Part shown: piece after piece, positions 31,795 to 41,533 of the stretch
Numbering within the stretch: the first letter of the stretch is position 1
How the letters are laid out: every line of letters begins with the position of its first letter
Assembly: GCF_029893345.1 (NCBI RefSeq)
Contig: NZ_JARXVE010000001.1
Span: 310,001-374,000 of the forward strand
Direction of reading: 5' to 3'
DNA length: 64,000 nt
Source of the DNA: Mycolicibacterium frederiksbergense
Lineage (GTDB): Bacteria; Actinomycetota; Actinomycetes; Mycobacteriales; Mycobacteriaceae
Notes under the pieces: generated by a model
The model's database searches: none
Seen by the model: the letters and a program-made list of their open reading frames with translations, nothing else
Told to the model about the DNA's origin: nothing
Position numbers and translations under genes: made by a program

Positions 31795-32366
31795 GCACCC
31801 GCACGGCGCCGCCGGTCACGCGGTTCAACCTGCTGGCCAGGCTGCTGCACTGGTCCATGGCGGTCATGGTGATCGCGCAGTTCTTCATCGGCGTCACCAT
31901 GATCGCCGCGCTCAGTTACTACCCGCTGCTGCTGGCGATTCACCGCCCGTTGGGCATCGCCATCCTGGTGTTCGCGATCGTGCGGCTCGCCAACCGGCTC
32001 ACCCGCCGACTGCCGCCGTTCCTGGCCACCATGAGTCCGCTGGAGCGTCGCGTCGCCAGCTACTCCGAATATCTGCTGTACGCACTGTTATTGGTGCAGC
32101 CGCTGATCGGGTGGGCCATGCTGTCGGCCGCGCAGTCACCGATCGTGCTGGCCGGGCAGCTGCACCTGCCCGGCATCGCCCCGCACGACATCACCCTGTA
32201 TGCGGCGCTGCGCACGGCGCATACGGTGTCGGCCTACCTGTTGTTCGCGACCTTCACCGCACACATCTGCGCCGTGGTGTTTCACACGGTTGGACTGCGG
32301 GACGGAATCATCGGCCGAATGGCTTTGTGGCCCAGGCGAAGTCAGGCAGACGAGACGGCGGGCTGA
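31791..32366 (+). CDS. Cytochrome b561-family membrane protein
   Basis: A 191-residue four-helix di-heme protein of the bacterial (YodB/CybB) type. Candidate axial ligands are H20, H51, H144 and H158, placed in helices 1, 2 and 4 as expected. The GTG start overlaps the peroxidase stop (GTGA), so the two are translated together. It probably carries electrons between the quinone pool and the exported peroxidase; this coupling is inferred from the pairing. Confidence 0.88.
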   Translation: MSTRTAPPVTRFNLLARLLHWSMAVMVIAQFFIGVTMIAALSYYPLLLAIHRPLGIAILVFAIVRLANRLTRRLPPFLATMSPLERRVASYSEYLLYALLLVQPLIGWAMLSAAQSPIVLAGQLHLPGIAPHDITLYAALRTAHTVSAYLLFATFTAHICAVVFHTVGLRDGIIGRMALWPRRSQADETAG

Positions 32367-32369
32367 GCG

Positions 32370-33317
32370 TCAGCCGTGTAGCGCCTCGCGCAGCGCGGCC
32401 ACCGCACGTTCGAACGATTCGGTCGCCGCTGGGACCACCCCGGCGTAACCGATGTAACCGTGTACCAGGGTCTCGGCGTTGTGCAGTTGCACCGGCACGC
32501 CTGCGGCGGCGAGCATCTCGGCGTAGCGGATGCCGTCGTCGCGCAGCGGGTCGTGCCCGGCAACCGCGATATAGGCCGGCGCGAGCCCGGACAGATCCGC
32601 CGCGCGGGCCGGGACCAGCGTGGCCGGCGGATCGGACAGGTCCACATGCCCGGCGTACCAGAGCGAGAATCCCTGGACCGCGTCCAGCCCGAGGATCGGC
32701 GCCTCGGCGTTCTCGGTGAACGACGGCAGGCTGGTGTCCCAGGTGGTGGCCGGGTACCAGAGTAACTGGAAGCGCAGCGCGGGGGCGCCGGCGTCGCGTG
32801 CCAGCAAGGCCACCACCGCGCTGAGGTTGCCGCCCGCCGAATCCCCGGCCACCGCCATCCGGTCCGCGTCGACGCCCAGTTCGGCGGCGTGCGCGGCCAC
32901 CCACTGCGTGGCGGCCCACACGTCGTCGACCGCTGCCGGGTATGGGTGCTCGGGGGCGAGCCGGTAATCCACCGACACCACCACGGCATCGGCGCCGACG
33001 GCGTGCATGCGGGCGGCGCCGTCGTAACTGTCCAGGTCACCCAGCGCCCAGCCGCCACCGTGGATGAACACCACGACCGGCAGCGTCGCGCCGTCGGCGG
33101 TCGGCGGCCGGTACACCCGCACCGGGATCGGGCCGGCCGGCCCGGGGACCTCGCGCTCCTCGACCTGCACCTCGGGGTGCACCGGCGGCCGCGGTATCGC
33201 ACTGAATTGGCGGCGGGCCTCCTCGACACCTATGTCGGTCGACAACTGGAACGGCATGACCTCCAGTACCTTCTGCAGGATGGCATCGAGAGCCGGCTTT
33301 TCGTCAGTAACGGACAC
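32370..33317 (-). CDS. Hormone-sensitive-lipase-type esterase (LipH/LipI-like)
   Basis: A 315-residue alpha/beta hydrolase of the HSL family. The oxyanion motif H86-G-G-G-W90 and the nucleophile S160 in GDSAGG are visible; the acid is in DPLRDDG and the His in LVHGY. Sequence and position (beside a YhhN gene and priA) match the LipH/LipI esterases of M. tuberculosis, which prefer short acyl chains. The GTG at 33317 begins VSVTDEK; a start 27 bp upstream is possible. It diverges from the YhhN gene with 28 bp between starts. Confidence 0.88.
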   Translation of the reverse strand: MSVTDEKPALDAILQKVLEVMPFQLSTDIGVEEARRQFSAIPRPPVHPEVQVEEREVPGPAGPIPVRVYRPPTADGATLPVVVFIHGGGWALGDLDSYDGAARMHAVGADAVVVSVDYRLAPEHPYPAAVDDVWAATQWVAAHAAELGVDADRMAVAGDSAGGNLSAVVALLARDAGAPALRFQLLWYPATTWDTSLPSFTENAEAPILGLDAVQGFSLWYAGHVDLSDPPATLVPARAADLSGLAPAYIAVAGHDPLRDDGIRYAEMLAAAGVPVQLHNAETLVHGYIGYAGVVPAATESFERAVAALREALHG

Positions 33318-33345
33318 TCCGCCACCGTACGCACGTCGCGTCACG

Positions 33346-34038
33346 GTGTGGTTGTGGGTGGCGGCCGCGGTTGTCGCGGCGGGTTATGGGGTGTTCCTGA
33401 TCGTCACCGCCACGCGGTTGCCGACGGGCGCCGACCTGACCGGTCAATTCACCCTTCAACCTGCGGTGAAGGCGCTCGCGGCGGTCCTGCTGGCAGCGGC
33501 GGCGGTGGCCCATCCGATCGTGCGGGAACGCCGCTGGCTGGTCGGTGCGCTGGTGTTCTCGGCGCTTGGCGACTTCCTGCTCGCCATCCCGTGGTGGCAG
33601 CCGTCCTTCGTGCTGGGACTGGCCGCCTTCCTGGTCGCGCACCTGTGTTTTCTGGGCGCCCTGGTGCCCCTGGCGCGGCGTTCGACCCCGCGGCTGATCG
33701 CCGTCGCGCTCACCGTCGTCGCGTGCGTGGCGCTGCTGACCTGGTTCTGGCCCCGGCTCGTCGAACAGGGGATGGTCGTTCCGGTGGTCGCCTATATCGC
33801 CGTGCTGGGTGCCATGGTGTGCACGGCCCTGCTGGCACGGTTGCCCACGCCGTGGACTGCGCTCGGCGCGGTGTGTTTCGCGGTGTCGGACGCCATGATC
33901 GGCATCAGCCAGTTCGTGCGCGGCGACCAACTGCTCGCCGTTCCGATCTGGTGGGGATACGCGGCGTCACTGGTGCTGATCACCGCCGGCCTGTTCTTCG
34001 GCCGATCGTCACAACGGTCTGCTAAGCCTGCCGAGTGA
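33346..34038 (+). CDS. YhhN-family membrane protein (lysoplasmalogenase-like)
   Basis: A 230-residue protein with about eight hydrophobic segments spread over the whole length, the YhhN/TMEM86 layout. Eukaryotic relatives hydrolyse lysoplasmalogen, but that substrate is not known in mycobacteria, so the activity is uncertain. The conserved GDFLLAIP and [10 protein letters not shown] blocks are present. The GTG start has no ribosome-binding site. Its stop overlaps priA (GTGA), so they form one unit, as with Rv1401-priA. Confidence 0.83.
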   Translation: MWLWVAAAVVAAGYGVFLIVTATRLPTGADLTGQFTLQPAVKALAAVLLAAAAVAHPIVRERRWLVGALVFSALGDFLLAIPWWQPSFVLGLAAFLVAHLCFLGALVPLARRSTPRLIAVALTVVACVALLTWFWPRLVEQGMVVPVVAYIAVLGAMVCTALLARLPTPWTALGAVCFAVSDAMIGISQFVRGDQLLAVPIWWGYAASLVLITAGLFFGRSSQRSAKPAE

Positions 34039-36035
34039 CAATCACCCGCCGCGCCGCCGATCACGAGCCCATCGCGCGGGTGCTTCCCCTGCTCACGGTT
34101 CCGCACCTGGACCGGGAGTTCGACTACTTGGTGTCGGAGGAACAGTCCGATGACGCCCAGCCCGGCGTGCGGGTACGGGTGCGCTTCCACGGCCGGCTGG
34201 TCGACGCGTACATCTTGGAGCGGCGGTCCGACACCGATCACACCGGCAAGCTGGGCTGGCTGGATCGCGTGGTCTCGGCCGAGCCGGTGCTCACCGCCGA
34301 TGTGCGGCGGTTGGTCGATGCGGTGGCGGCCCGCTATGCCGGAACCCGCGCCGACGTGCTGCGCCTGGCGGTTCCGCCGCGCCACGCCAAGGTGGAGAAA
34401 CAGACCCCGGCCGAGCCCGAACCGGTGCCGGCCACCGCCGTCGACACCGGAGCCTGGGCCCGCTACGGCGGCGGCGAACAATTCCTGACCGCGGTCGGTG
34501 AGGGACGTGCTGCCCGGGCGGTGTGGCAGGCGTTGCCCGGGGAGAACTGGGCGCAGCGGTTGGCCGAGGCCGCGGCAGTGGCGGTCAACGCGGGGCTGGG
34601 GGTGCTCGCCGTGGTGCCCGACCAGCGCGACGTGGACGCGCTGTATGCCGCGGCCACCGCGCAGGTGGCCGAGTCGCGGGTGGTGGCGCTGTCGGCCGGA
34701 TTGGGCCCGGCCGCCCGGTACCGGCGTTGGTTGGCGGTGCTGCGTGGGCAGGCCCAGCTGGTGATCGGCACCCGCAGCGCCGTGTTCGCCCCGGTGGCCA
34801 ATCTCGGGCTGGTGTTGGTGTGGGACGACGGGGACGACAATCTCGCCGAGCCGCGCGCGCCCTACCCGCACGCCCGCGAGGTGGCGATGCTGCGCGCGCA
34901 TCAGTTGCGGTGCGCCGCGATGATCGGCGGCTATGCGCGTACCGCCGAGGCGCAGGCGCTGGTCCGGACCCGCTGGGCGCACGACCTGGTGGCGGCCCGG
35001 GCGGTGGTCAGAGCCGCGGCACCGCGCGTGGTGGCCCTGGAAGACAGCGGATACGCCCAGGAACGGGATCCGGCTGCCCGCACCGCGCGGCTGCCTTCCA
35101 TGGCGCTGAACGCGGCCCGCACGGCGCTGCAGGCCGGACACCCGGTGCTCGTTCAGGTCCCCAGGCGTGGGTATGTGCCTGCGCTGGCCTGCGCCCGGTG
35201 TCGCGCGGTCACCCGCTGCCGGCACTGCACCGGTCCGTTGGCGCTGCCGGATCGGGGCAGCGCGGCCGCCGAGTGCCGGTGGTGTGGCCGGGCTGAACCC
35301 GGATTGCGTTGTGCACGTTGCGGTTCGGATGCGGTGCGGGCGGTTGTTGTCGGTGCCCGCCGGACCGCGGAGGAATTGGGCCGCGCGTTCCCCGGCACCG
35401 CGGTGATCACCTCGGGTGGGGATGCGGTGATCGGTGCGGTGGGGGAGGCGCCGGCCCTGGTGGTCTCCACCCCGGGCGCCGAGCCGGTGGCCGAGGGTGG
35501 CTACGGTGCGGCCCTGCTGCTCGACGCGTGGGCACTGTTGGGCCGGCAGGATCTGCGGGCCGCCGAGGACACCCTGCGCCGGTGGATGGCGGCAGCGGCG
35601 CTGGTCCGGTCGCGCGGGGACGGCGGGGTGGTGGCCGTGGTGGCGGAGTCGGCGATTGCCACCGTGCAGGCACTGATCCGGTGGGATCCGGTCGGGCATG
35701 CCGATACCGAACTCGACGGCCGAGGCGAGGTGGGGTTGCCGCCCGCAGTGCACATGGCGGCGATCGACGGCACCTCCGCGGCGGTGTCGGCGCTGTTGGA
35801 GACTGCGCTATTGCCCGATGCCGCAGAACCACTCGGGCCGGTTGATCTGCCCAGCGGTGCGCGTCGGCCGCCCGGTATGGAGGCCAATGCGGAAGTGAGC
35901 CGCATGCTGGTCCGGGTGCCGCGGGCGCAGGGACTGGAATTGGCGGCCGCATTGCGCCGGGCCACCGCGGTGCTCAGCGCACGCCACGGCCTGGAGCCTT
36001 CTCGTGTGCAAATCGACCCGCTGCACATAGGGTAG
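34035..36035 (+). CDS. priA: PriA-like replication restart protein without helicase motifs
   Basis: PriA recognises stalled forks and reloads the replisome. The 666-residue protein has the N-terminal 3'-end-binding domain ([19 protein letters not shown]), a remnant helicase region and the Zn-binding insert with paired Cys ([21 protein letters not shown]). The Walker A position reads [11 protein letters not shown] without GKT, and the DEAH position reads WDDGDDN, so ATP hydrolysis is unlikely; this is known for the actinobacterial form. It starts within the YhhN stop (GTGA). Confidence 0.9.
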   Translation: MTITRRAADHEPIARVLPLLTVPHLDREFDYLVSEEQSDDAQPGVRVRVRFHGRLVDAYILERRSDTDHTGKLGWLDRVVSAEPVLTADVRRLVDAVAARYAGTRADVLRLAVPPRHAKVEKQTPAEPEPVPATAVDTGAWARYGGGEQFLTAVGEGRAARAVWQALPGENWAQRLAEAAAVAVNAGLGVLAVVPDQRDVDALYAAATAQVAESRVVALSAGLGPAARYRRWLAVLRGQAQLVIGTRSAVFAPVANLGLVLVWDDGDDNLAEPRAPYPHAREVAMLRAHQLRCAAMIGGYARTAEAQALVRTRWAHDLVAARAVVRAAAPRVVALEDSGYAQERDPAARTARLPSMALNAARTALQAGHPVLVQVPRRGYVPALACARCRAVTRCRHCTGPLALPDRGSAAAECRWCGRAEPGLRCARCGSDAVRAVVVGARRTAEELGRAFPGTAVITSGGDAVIGAVGEAPALVVSTPGAEPVAEGGYGAALLLDAWALLGRQDLRAAEDTLRRWMAAAALVRSRGDGGVVAVVAESAIATVQALIRWDPVGHADTELDGRGEVGLPPAVHMAAIDGTSAAVSALLETALLPDAAEPLGPVDLPSGARRPPGMEANAEVSRMLVRVPRAQGLELAAALRRATAVLSARHGLEPSRVQIDPLHIG

Positions 36036-36041
36036 GGCGAA

Positions 36042-36065
36042 CACTTCACCCGGTACCGGTGAGTG
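36042..36065. terminator. Inverted repeat after priA
   Basis: CACTTCACC-CGGTACCG-GTGAGTG pairs with one bulged T around the palindrome CGGTACCG, 6 bp after the priA stop. It could terminate the YhhN-priA transcript; it also lies 18 bp before the next start codon. Confidence 0.33.
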
Positions 36066-36083
36066 CCGAACCAGGAGGCTGCC

Positions 36084-37898
36084 ATGCGCCGGGTGTTGGT
36101 GGGGTTGGTCGCGTTGGGGCTGTTGGCGATTGGCCTGCTCTGGCCGCTGGTGCTCGCCGGCGGATCTGGTTCCGGTGAGGGCTCGGCCGATCCGGTGGTG
36201 ATCACCGACTACCGGGCCGATTTCACCGTCGACGCCGACGGACGGCTGACGGCGGTCGAGACCATCACCGGTGACTTTCCCAGCGGACGGCACGGCATCT
36301 TCCGCTATTGGGATGTGGCCAATCAGAACAACCCCCGGGTACGCCAACAACCCGAGATCGCATCGATCACGCTGGACGGCGCACCGGCGCCCTATGAGCT
36401 GCTGTGGGAGAACGGTGTGCGGTTCCTGGTGGCCAAGATCGGTGACCCCGACACCACCCTGAACTTGGGCCGCCACGTCTACGAGATCCGTTACACGATC
36501 GACGGTGTGCTCGATCCGGGCACGGTCGGCGCCAACCGGACGTTCGCCGGCAGTACGGGGGATCTCAACGCCCAGTCGGTCTTCTACTGGAACGTCATCG
36601 CGCCCGCCTGGAACAACACCATCGAGCGCGCGGACATCTCGGTCACCCTGCCCGCCAAGGTCACCGGAGCCGGATGCAGTGTCGGATTCGGCGTCGGCCG
36701 GGCCTGCACCGATCTCAGTACCTCCGGCAACACCGTGCGGTTGGTGGCGACCGATCTGGAACCGCACACACCCGTGACGGTGCGGGCGGGCGTCGATGTC
36801 GTGACGCCGCCACAGGTGACTCTGCCGTGGTCGCACAGCTGGGACCTGATCCTGGGCCGGTCGGTGACGGCACTGCTGTGGGTCGCGGCACTGACCCTGG
36901 GGCTGGGTCTGCTCGCCTATTTCTGGTTGCGCACCACCGTCGAACCGTCGCCGGGTTTCCCGCTGCAGTACGCGCCCCCGGACGGGCTGGGGCCGGTCCA
37001 GACGGAGTTCATCCGCACCGAGAGCGTCCCCAAGAGCGGGCTGAGTGCGACGCTGTTCCACCTCGCCGAGCGCGGACTCGTCGAGCTGCGGCAGGTCAGC
37101 GACAAGCAGTGGAAGATCAAGGGGATCGGGCAGCGGGCGGAGTGGGCCGATGCCGATCCGGTCGGCGTGGCGGTGGGCTCCGCGCTCAAGGTGACATCGT
37201 CGGGTAGCGAGTTCACCGCCAAGGACACCGCGGCATCGGGGAAGCGGCTGAGCACGGCCAAGACCGATATGGCCGCCGCGGTGCGCCAATGGGCCTTCGA
37301 TGACGGTCTGCTGGTCAAGCGCCGTAAGGAACTGTGGGTGCGCGCGGCCAATGCGGTGGCATTGGTCGGTGCGCTGGTCGGGTTCTTCCTGTGGTTCGGT
37401 ATGCCGTTCACGTTGTGCGGCTTGCCGTTTGCGGTGTTCTTCGTGCTCTCGGTGCGTTCCTGGGCCGCCGGTGTGGGTACCCGCCGCACGCCAGCGGGCC
37501 GGGAACTGTGGTCGCGGGCGGGGGGATTCCACCGGATGTTGTCCACCGATTCGGCCGAGACCAGGTTCGACTTCGCCGCGCGCAAAGACCTCTATCTCGC
37601 CTACATCCCGTTCGCGGTGGCCGCCGGTGCCGCCGTGTTGTGGGCCAAGAAGTATCAGGACACCATGGGCGCGCCTGCGCCCCAACCGGATTGGTACGAC
37701 TCGTCAGGGTCGCACAGCAGCCACAGTTTCGCCGGTGGATCCGGTGGCCCGGACTTCGACAGTTTCGAGTCGGCACTATCGTCGTCGATCGGGGCGTATA
37801 CCGCCTCGCAGTCGTCGTCCTCGTCGTCGGGCGGCGGGTCGTCATCGTTCGGCGGTGGCGGTGGTGGTGGCGGCGGGGGAGGAGGCGGCTCGTGGTGA
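36084..37898 (+). CDS. DUF2207 membrane protein with a poly-Gly tail
   Basis: A 604-residue protein of unknown function. Residues 1-30 form a signal/anchor helix, the extracytoplasmic DUF2207 beta domain spans about 38-255 (ITDYRADFTVDADGRLTAVETI), then a membrane helix near 262-285, a cytoplasmic part, two more helices near 415-455 and one near 510-530. The C-terminus is a Ser/Gly-rich tail ending in a long Gly run and SW, usual for the family. AGGAGG lies 5 nt before the ATG. It overlaps lemA by 4 bp; DUF2207-LemA pairs are widespread and are thought to act at the envelope. Confidence 0.85.
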   Translation: MRRVLVGLVALGLLAIGLLWPLVLAGGSGSGEGSADPVVITDYRADFTVDADGRLTAVETITGDFPSGRHGIFRYWDVANQNNPRVRQQPEIASITLDGAPAPYELLWENGVRFLVAKIGDPDTTLNLGRHVYEIRYTIDGVLDPGTVGANRTFAGSTGDLNAQSVFYWNVIAPAWNNTIERADISVTLPAKVTGAGCSVGFGVGRACTDLSTSGNTVRLVATDLEPHTPVTVRAGVDVVTPPQVTLPWSHSWDLILGRSVTALLWVAALTLGLGLLAYFWLRTTVEPSPGFPLQYAPPDGLGPVQTEFIRTESVPKSGLSATLFHLAERGLVELRQVSDKQWKIKGIGQRAEWADADPVGVAVGSALKVTSSGSEFTAKDTAASGKRLSTAKTDMAAAVRQWAFDDGLLVKRRKELWVRAANAVALVGALVGFFLWFGMPFTLCGLPFAVFFVLSVRSWAAGVGTRRTPAGRELWSRAGGFHRMLSTDSAETRFDFAARKDLYLAYIPFAVAAGAAVLWAKKYQDTMGAPAPQPDWYDSSGSHSSHSFAGGSGGPDFDSFESALSSSIGAYTASQSSSSSSGGGSSSFGGGGGGGGGGGGGSW

Positions 37899-38428
37899 CC
37901 TTGCTGTTGGTCGTGGTGCTGGTACTCGCGGTGGCGGTGCTGGTGGGTTTGGTCGTGGGCTACAACAAGCTGCGGGCCGCCGACGTGCACGTCGCGGAGG
38001 CGCTCAGCGGCATCGATGTCGAGCTGACTCGCCGCGCCGCGCTGATCCCCGCGCTGGTGCAGACCGTGTCGACCTTCGCCACGCACGAGAAATCGGTCCT
38101 GGATCGGGTCAGTGCCGCCCGGGCCGCCCTGACGTCGGCGACCGACGGGTCCTCGGTGGCGCGGCGCAGCGCCGCCGAACGCGACCTGAATTCGGCGCTG
38201 ACCGGCGTGTTGGCACTGGGATCGGCCTACCCGCAACTCAATTCGTCGAACAACTTCCTGAACCTGCAGGAGAACCTGGCCGACACCGAGAACAAGCTGG
38301 CGTTCGCCCGGCGGTACTACAACGACGCCGTCGCCACCCTCAACCGTCTGGTCGGCTCCATTCCCTGGGTGTACGTGGCACCGATGGCCGGAGTCTCCGA
38401 GCGGGAGTACTACCAACTGCCACGTTAG
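37895..38428 (+). CDS. lemA: LemA-family membrane protein
   Basis: The 177-residue protein has one N-terminal helix (TLLLVVVLVLAVAVLVGLVVGYN) and then long helices with the LemA core: VAEALSGIDVELTRRAALIPALV, the SSNNFLNLQENLADTENKLAFARRYYNDAV-type block and the terminal REYYQLPR region. GTG at 37895 gives the 4-bp GTGA overlap with the DUF2207 gene; GTG 37892 is the alternative. Function is unknown; the helical bundle faces either side depending on topology, which the sequence does not settle. Confidence 0.88.
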   Translation: MTLLLVVVLVLAVAVLVGLVVGYNKLRAADVHVAEALSGIDVELTRRAALIPALVQTVSTFATHEKSVLDRVSAARAALTSATDGSSVARRSAAERDLNSALTGVLALGSAYPQLNSSNNFLNLQENLADTENKLAFARRYYNDAVATLNRLVGSIPWVYVAPMAGVSEREYYQLPR

Positions 38429-38449
38429 GGATGTGGCAGGTCGAATCCC

Positions 38450-38455
38450 TAAACT
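38450..38455 (+). promoter_or_regulatory. -10 box of fmt, probable leaderless promoter
   Basis: TAAACT ends 6 nt before the GTG at 38462. No ribosome-binding site lies in between. Confidence 0.5.
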
Positions 38456-38461
38456 GATGCG

Positions 38462-39391
38462 GTGCGTCTCGTCTTTGCCGGAACCCCGGAACCCGCCCTC
38501 GCCTCGTTGCAACGGCTGATCGACTCGCCACGCCACGATGTGGTCGCGGTGCTGACTCGGCCGGATGCCGCTGCCGGACGCCGCGGTAAGCCCGCGCCGT
38601 CGCCGGTCGCGAAGCTGGCACTCGAGCACGACATTCCCGTGCTGCGCCCATCCCGGCCCAATTCCGACGAGTTCGTCGCCGAGCTTTCCGAGCTGGCACC
38701 GGACTGCTGCGCCGTGGTCGCCTACGGCGCGCTGCTGAGCGAACGTCTGCTTGCGGTGCCCCCGCACGGCTGGATCAATCTGCACTTCTCGCTGCTGCCG
38801 GCGTGGCGCGGTGCGGCACCGGTACAGGCCTCGCTGGCAGCCGGCGATGAGGTGACCGGGGCCACCACGTTTCTGATCGAGCCGGCGTTGGACTCCGGTC
38901 CGGTCTACGGAGTGGTCACCGAACGGGTGCGTGACGCCGACACCGCCGGCGATCTGCTTGGCCGACTTGCCGTTTCGGGTGCGGCGCTGTTGGAGTCCAC
39001 CTTGGACGGCGTCGCCGACGGCGCGTTGACCGCGGTGCCGCAGCCGGCCGATGGGGTGAGCCTTGCACCCAAGATCAGCGTGGAGGCGGCCCGGGTGCGT
39101 TGGGATCTACCCGCGCACGTCATCGATCGTCGGATCCGTGCGGTCACCCCGAATCCCGGTGCCTGGACGATGATCGGCGAGCTACGGGTGAAGGTCGGTC
39201 CGGTCACCGTGGACGAGTCGGCGGAACCCCTGGATCCCGGCGAAATCCGGGTCGAACGCAATGCGGTCAACGTCGGTACGGGCTCGCACCCGGTCCGGCT
39301 CGGGCAGATCCAGCCGCCCGGTAAAAAACTCATGAACGCCGCCGACTGGGCCCGCGGTGCGCGGTTGGAGGAAACGGTGCGCGCGTCATGA
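38462..39391 (+). CDS. fmt: Methionyl-tRNA formyltransferase
   Basis: Fmt formylates initiator Met-tRNA using 10-formyl-THF. The 309-residue protein has the N-terminal [16 protein letters not shown], the folate-site [18 protein letters not shown] motif and the C-terminal OB-like domain (from about residue 205, [28 protein letters not shown] region). The GTG start is supported by the adjacent -10 box. The stop overlaps rsmB by 4 bp (ATGA). Confidence 0.95.
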   Translation: MRLVFAGTPEPALASLQRLIDSPRHDVVAVLTRPDAAAGRRGKPAPSPVAKLALEHDIPVLRPSRPNSDEFVAELSELAPDCCAVVAYGALLSERLLAVPPHGWINLHFSLLPAWRGAAPVQASLAAGDEVTGATTFLIEPALDSGPVYGVVTERVRDADTAGDLLGRLAVSGAALLESTLDGVADGALTAVPQPADGVSLAPKISVEAARVRWDLPAHVIDRRIRAVTPNPGAWTMIGELRVKVGPVTVDESAEPLDPGEIRVERNAVNVGTGSHPVRLGQIQPPGKKLMNAADWARGARLEETVRAS

Positions 39392-40791
39392 GTAATACGT
39401 CGAACCGGCCCAACCGGACGCCGCAACGCAAGCGTCCGACCCGGCGCACCCCGCTGGACCCGGCCCGCCGGGCGGCGTTCGATGTGCTGCGCGCGGTCTC
39501 GGAGCGCGATTCCTACGCCAACCTGGCGCTGCCGGCCTTGCTGCGGGAGCGGGGCATCGAGGGCCGCGACGCGGCGTTCGCCACCGAGCTGACCTACGGC
39601 GCCTGCCGGACCCGCGGGCTGCTCGATGCGGTCATCGCCGACGCGGCCGGGCGCCCGCCCGAACGGATCGACCCGGTGCTGCTCGACCTGCTGCGGCTGG
39701 GCGCCTATCAGCTGTTGCGGACCCGGGTTGAACCACACGCCGCGGTGTCGACCACTGTGGAGCAGGCCGGTATCGAATTCGACACGGCCCGAGCCGGTTT
39801 CGTCAACGGTGTGCTGCGGACCATCTCGCGCAGCACCGAACAAGAATGGGTCGAGAAGCTGGCGCCGCCGGTGTCCACCGACCCGGTCGGACACGCCGCG
39901 TTCCTGCACGCACATCCGCGGTGGATCGCCCAGGCCTTCACCGATGCGCTCGGTGCCCGGGCCGGTGAGCTCGACGCCCTGCTGGCCAGCGACGACGAGC
40001 GTCCGGTGGTGCACCTGGCGGCGCGGCCCACAGTGCTGACCGCCGCCGAGTTGGCCGCCCAGGCCGACGGCACCGTCGGCCGGTACTCGCCGTACGCGGT
40101 CTACCTGCCCGGTGGTGATCCCGGGCAGCTGTCGGCCGTGCGTGTCGGTGCCGCCCAGGTCCAGGACGAGGGCAGCCAGCTGGTGGCCCGCGCGCTGACC
40201 CTGGCCGAACTCGACGGCCCGGACAACGGCCGCTGGCTCGACCTGTGCGCCGGACCGGGCGGCAAGACCGCACTGCTGGCCGCCATGGGCGCGGCCTCGG
40301 GTGCCCGGGTCACCGCGGTCGAACCCGCGCCGCGCCGCGCCGATCTGGTCGAGGAGAACACCCGCGGCCTCGATGTCGCCGTGCATCGCGTCGACGGGCG
40401 GGAATCCGGATTGCAGCCTGGTTTCGACCGGGTGCTGGTCGATGCCCCGTGCACCGGGCTGGGGGCGCTGCGACGACGGCCGGAGGCACGCTGGCGGCGC
40501 CAGCCCGGTGACGTCCCAGGATTGGCCAAACTGCAGCGTGAGCTGCTGGCCGCGGCCATCGCGTTGACCCGGCCCGGCGGTGTGGTGCTTTACGCCACCT
40601 GCTCGCCGCATCTGGCCGAGACGGTCGGGGTGGTGGCCGACGCCGTGCGTAGGCATCCGGTGACCCAGTTGGACGCCCGGGCGTTGTTCGCCCCGGTCGA
40701 CGACCTGGGCGAGGGACCGCACGTCCAGCTATGGCCGCACCGGCACGGCACCGATGCGATGTTCGCATCCGCCCTGAAGGTCCACCGATGA
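39388..40791 (+). CDS. rsmB: 16S rRNA m5C967 methyltransferase RsmB (Fmu)
   Basis: A 467-residue enzyme with a NusB-like RNA-binding domain (about residues 25-165) and a C-terminal SAM methyltransferase. [11 protein letters not shown] (285-294) binds SAM; the two catalytic Cys of the RsmB family are C355 (DAPCTG) and C405 (YATCSPH). The basic N-terminal 20 residues are unconserved. It overlaps fmt (ATGA), the usual arrangement for initiation and ribosome-modification genes. Confidence 0.94.
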   Translation: MSNTSNRPNRTPQRKRPTRRTPLDPARRAAFDVLRAVSERDSYANLALPALLRERGIEGRDAAFATELTYGACRTRGLLDAVIADAAGRPPERIDPVLLDLLRLGAYQLLRTRVEPHAAVSTTVEQAGIEFDTARAGFVNGVLRTISRSTEQEWVEKLAPPVSTDPVGHAAFLHAHPRWIAQAFTDALGARAGELDALLASDDERPVVHLAARPTVLTAAELAAQADGTVGRYSPYAVYLPGGDPGQLSAVRVGAAQVQDEGSQLVARALTLAELDGPDNGRWLDLCAGPGGKTALLAAMGAASGARVTAVEPAPRRADLVEENTRGLDVAVHRVDGRESGLQPGFDRVLVDAPCTGLGALRRRPEARWRRQPGDVPGLAKLQRELLAAAIALTRPGGVVLYATCSPHLAETVGVVADAVRRHPVTQLDARALFAPVDDLGEGPHVQLWPHRHGTDAMFASALKVHR

Positions 40792-40839
40792 GCGCTTGCG
40801 CGAAGAGCATGATCGTGAGCGCTTGCGCGAAGAGCATGA
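40790..40839 (+). repeat. Two direct repeats before rpe
   Basis: A 23-bp unit starting GAGCGCTTGCGCGAAGAG occurs perfectly at 40790-40812 and 40817-40839 (27-bp period), beginning inside the rsmB stop codon. A degenerate relative (AACGCTTGCGTGAGGA) lies just upstream of pyrB at 10641. Confidence 0.8.
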
Positions 40840-40842
40840 CGA

Positions 40843-40848
40843 TAGGGT
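40843..40848 (+). promoter_or_regulatory. -10 box of rpe, probable leaderless promoter
   Basis: TAGGGT ends 7 nt before the ATG at 40856, directly after the two repeats. Confidence 0.45.
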
Positions 40849-40855
40849 GATCGCC

Positions 40856-41533
40856 ATGGCAGAACCTCTCATCGCCCCGTCCATCCTGTCCGCGGACTTC
40901 GCGCGGCTCGCCGATGAGGTCGCCGCGGTGGCCGGCGCCGACTGGCTGCACGTCGATGTGATGGACAACCACTTCGTGCCCAACCTCACGCTGGGTATGC
41001 CGGTGGTGGAGTCCCTGCTCAGGGTCACCGACATCCCGATGGACTGCCATCTGATGATCGAGAACCCGGAACGCTGGGCGCCGCCGTACGCCGAGGCGGG
41101 CGCCTACAACGTCACATTCCACGCCGAGGCGACCGACAACCCGATCGGCGTCGCCCGCGATATCCGCGCCGCCGGCGCCAAGGCCGGACTGTCGGTGAAG
41201 CCGGGCACCCCGTTGGAGCCCTACCTGGAGATCCTGCGGGAGTTCGACACCCTGCTGGTGATGTCGGTGGAACCCGGCTTCGGCGGGCAGAAGTTCATCC
41301 CTGAGGTGCTCTCCAAGGTTCGCACCGCACGCCGCCTCGTCGATTCCGGTGAGTTGACCGTGGTCGTCGAGATCGACGGCGGAATCAACGACGACACCAT
41401 CGAGCAGGCAGCCGAAGCCGGGGTGGACTGCTTTGTCGCCGGGTCAGCGGTGTACAGCGCGGCCGACCCGGCCGCGGCGATCAAATCGCTGCGTCACCAG
41501 GCCGCGAGCGCCTCCAAACATCTGACGCTATGA
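40856..41533 (+). CDS. rpe: Ribulose-phosphate 3-epimerase
   Basis: Rpe interconverts ribulose 5-phosphate and xylulose 5-phosphate. The 225-residue TIM barrel starts [12 protein letters not shown], with the metal-site [10 protein letters not shown] and CHLMIENP blocks, the [12 protein letters not shown] motif and VEIDGGI near the end. The ATG at 40856 gives the conserved N-terminus; an in-frame start 60 bp earlier would only translate the repeats. It overlaps ribD by 4 bp, so ribulose 5-phosphate supply and riboflavin synthesis are co-expressed. Confidence 0.95.
   Translation: MAEPLIAPSILSADFARLADEVAAVAGADWLHVDVMDNHFVPNLTLGMPVVESLLRVTDIPMDCHLMIENPERWAPPYAEAGAYNVTFHAEATDNPIGVARDIRAAGAKAGLSVKPGTPLEPYLEILREFDTLLVMSVEPGFGGQKFIPEVLSKVRTARRLVDSGELTVVVEIDGGINDDTIEQAAEAGVDCFVAGSAVYSAADPAAAIKSLRHQAASASKHLTL

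Noticed and set aside
32308..33229. Long alternative frames opposite and within the esterase gene
   Set aside because: The frame with HGGGW and GDSAGG motifs is clearly the coding one; the others are Arg/Pro-rich shadows.
33792..35753. A 653-codon frame antisense to priA
   Set aside because: Composition rich in His, Arg, Gln and Gly, and no motifs; a shadow of priA.
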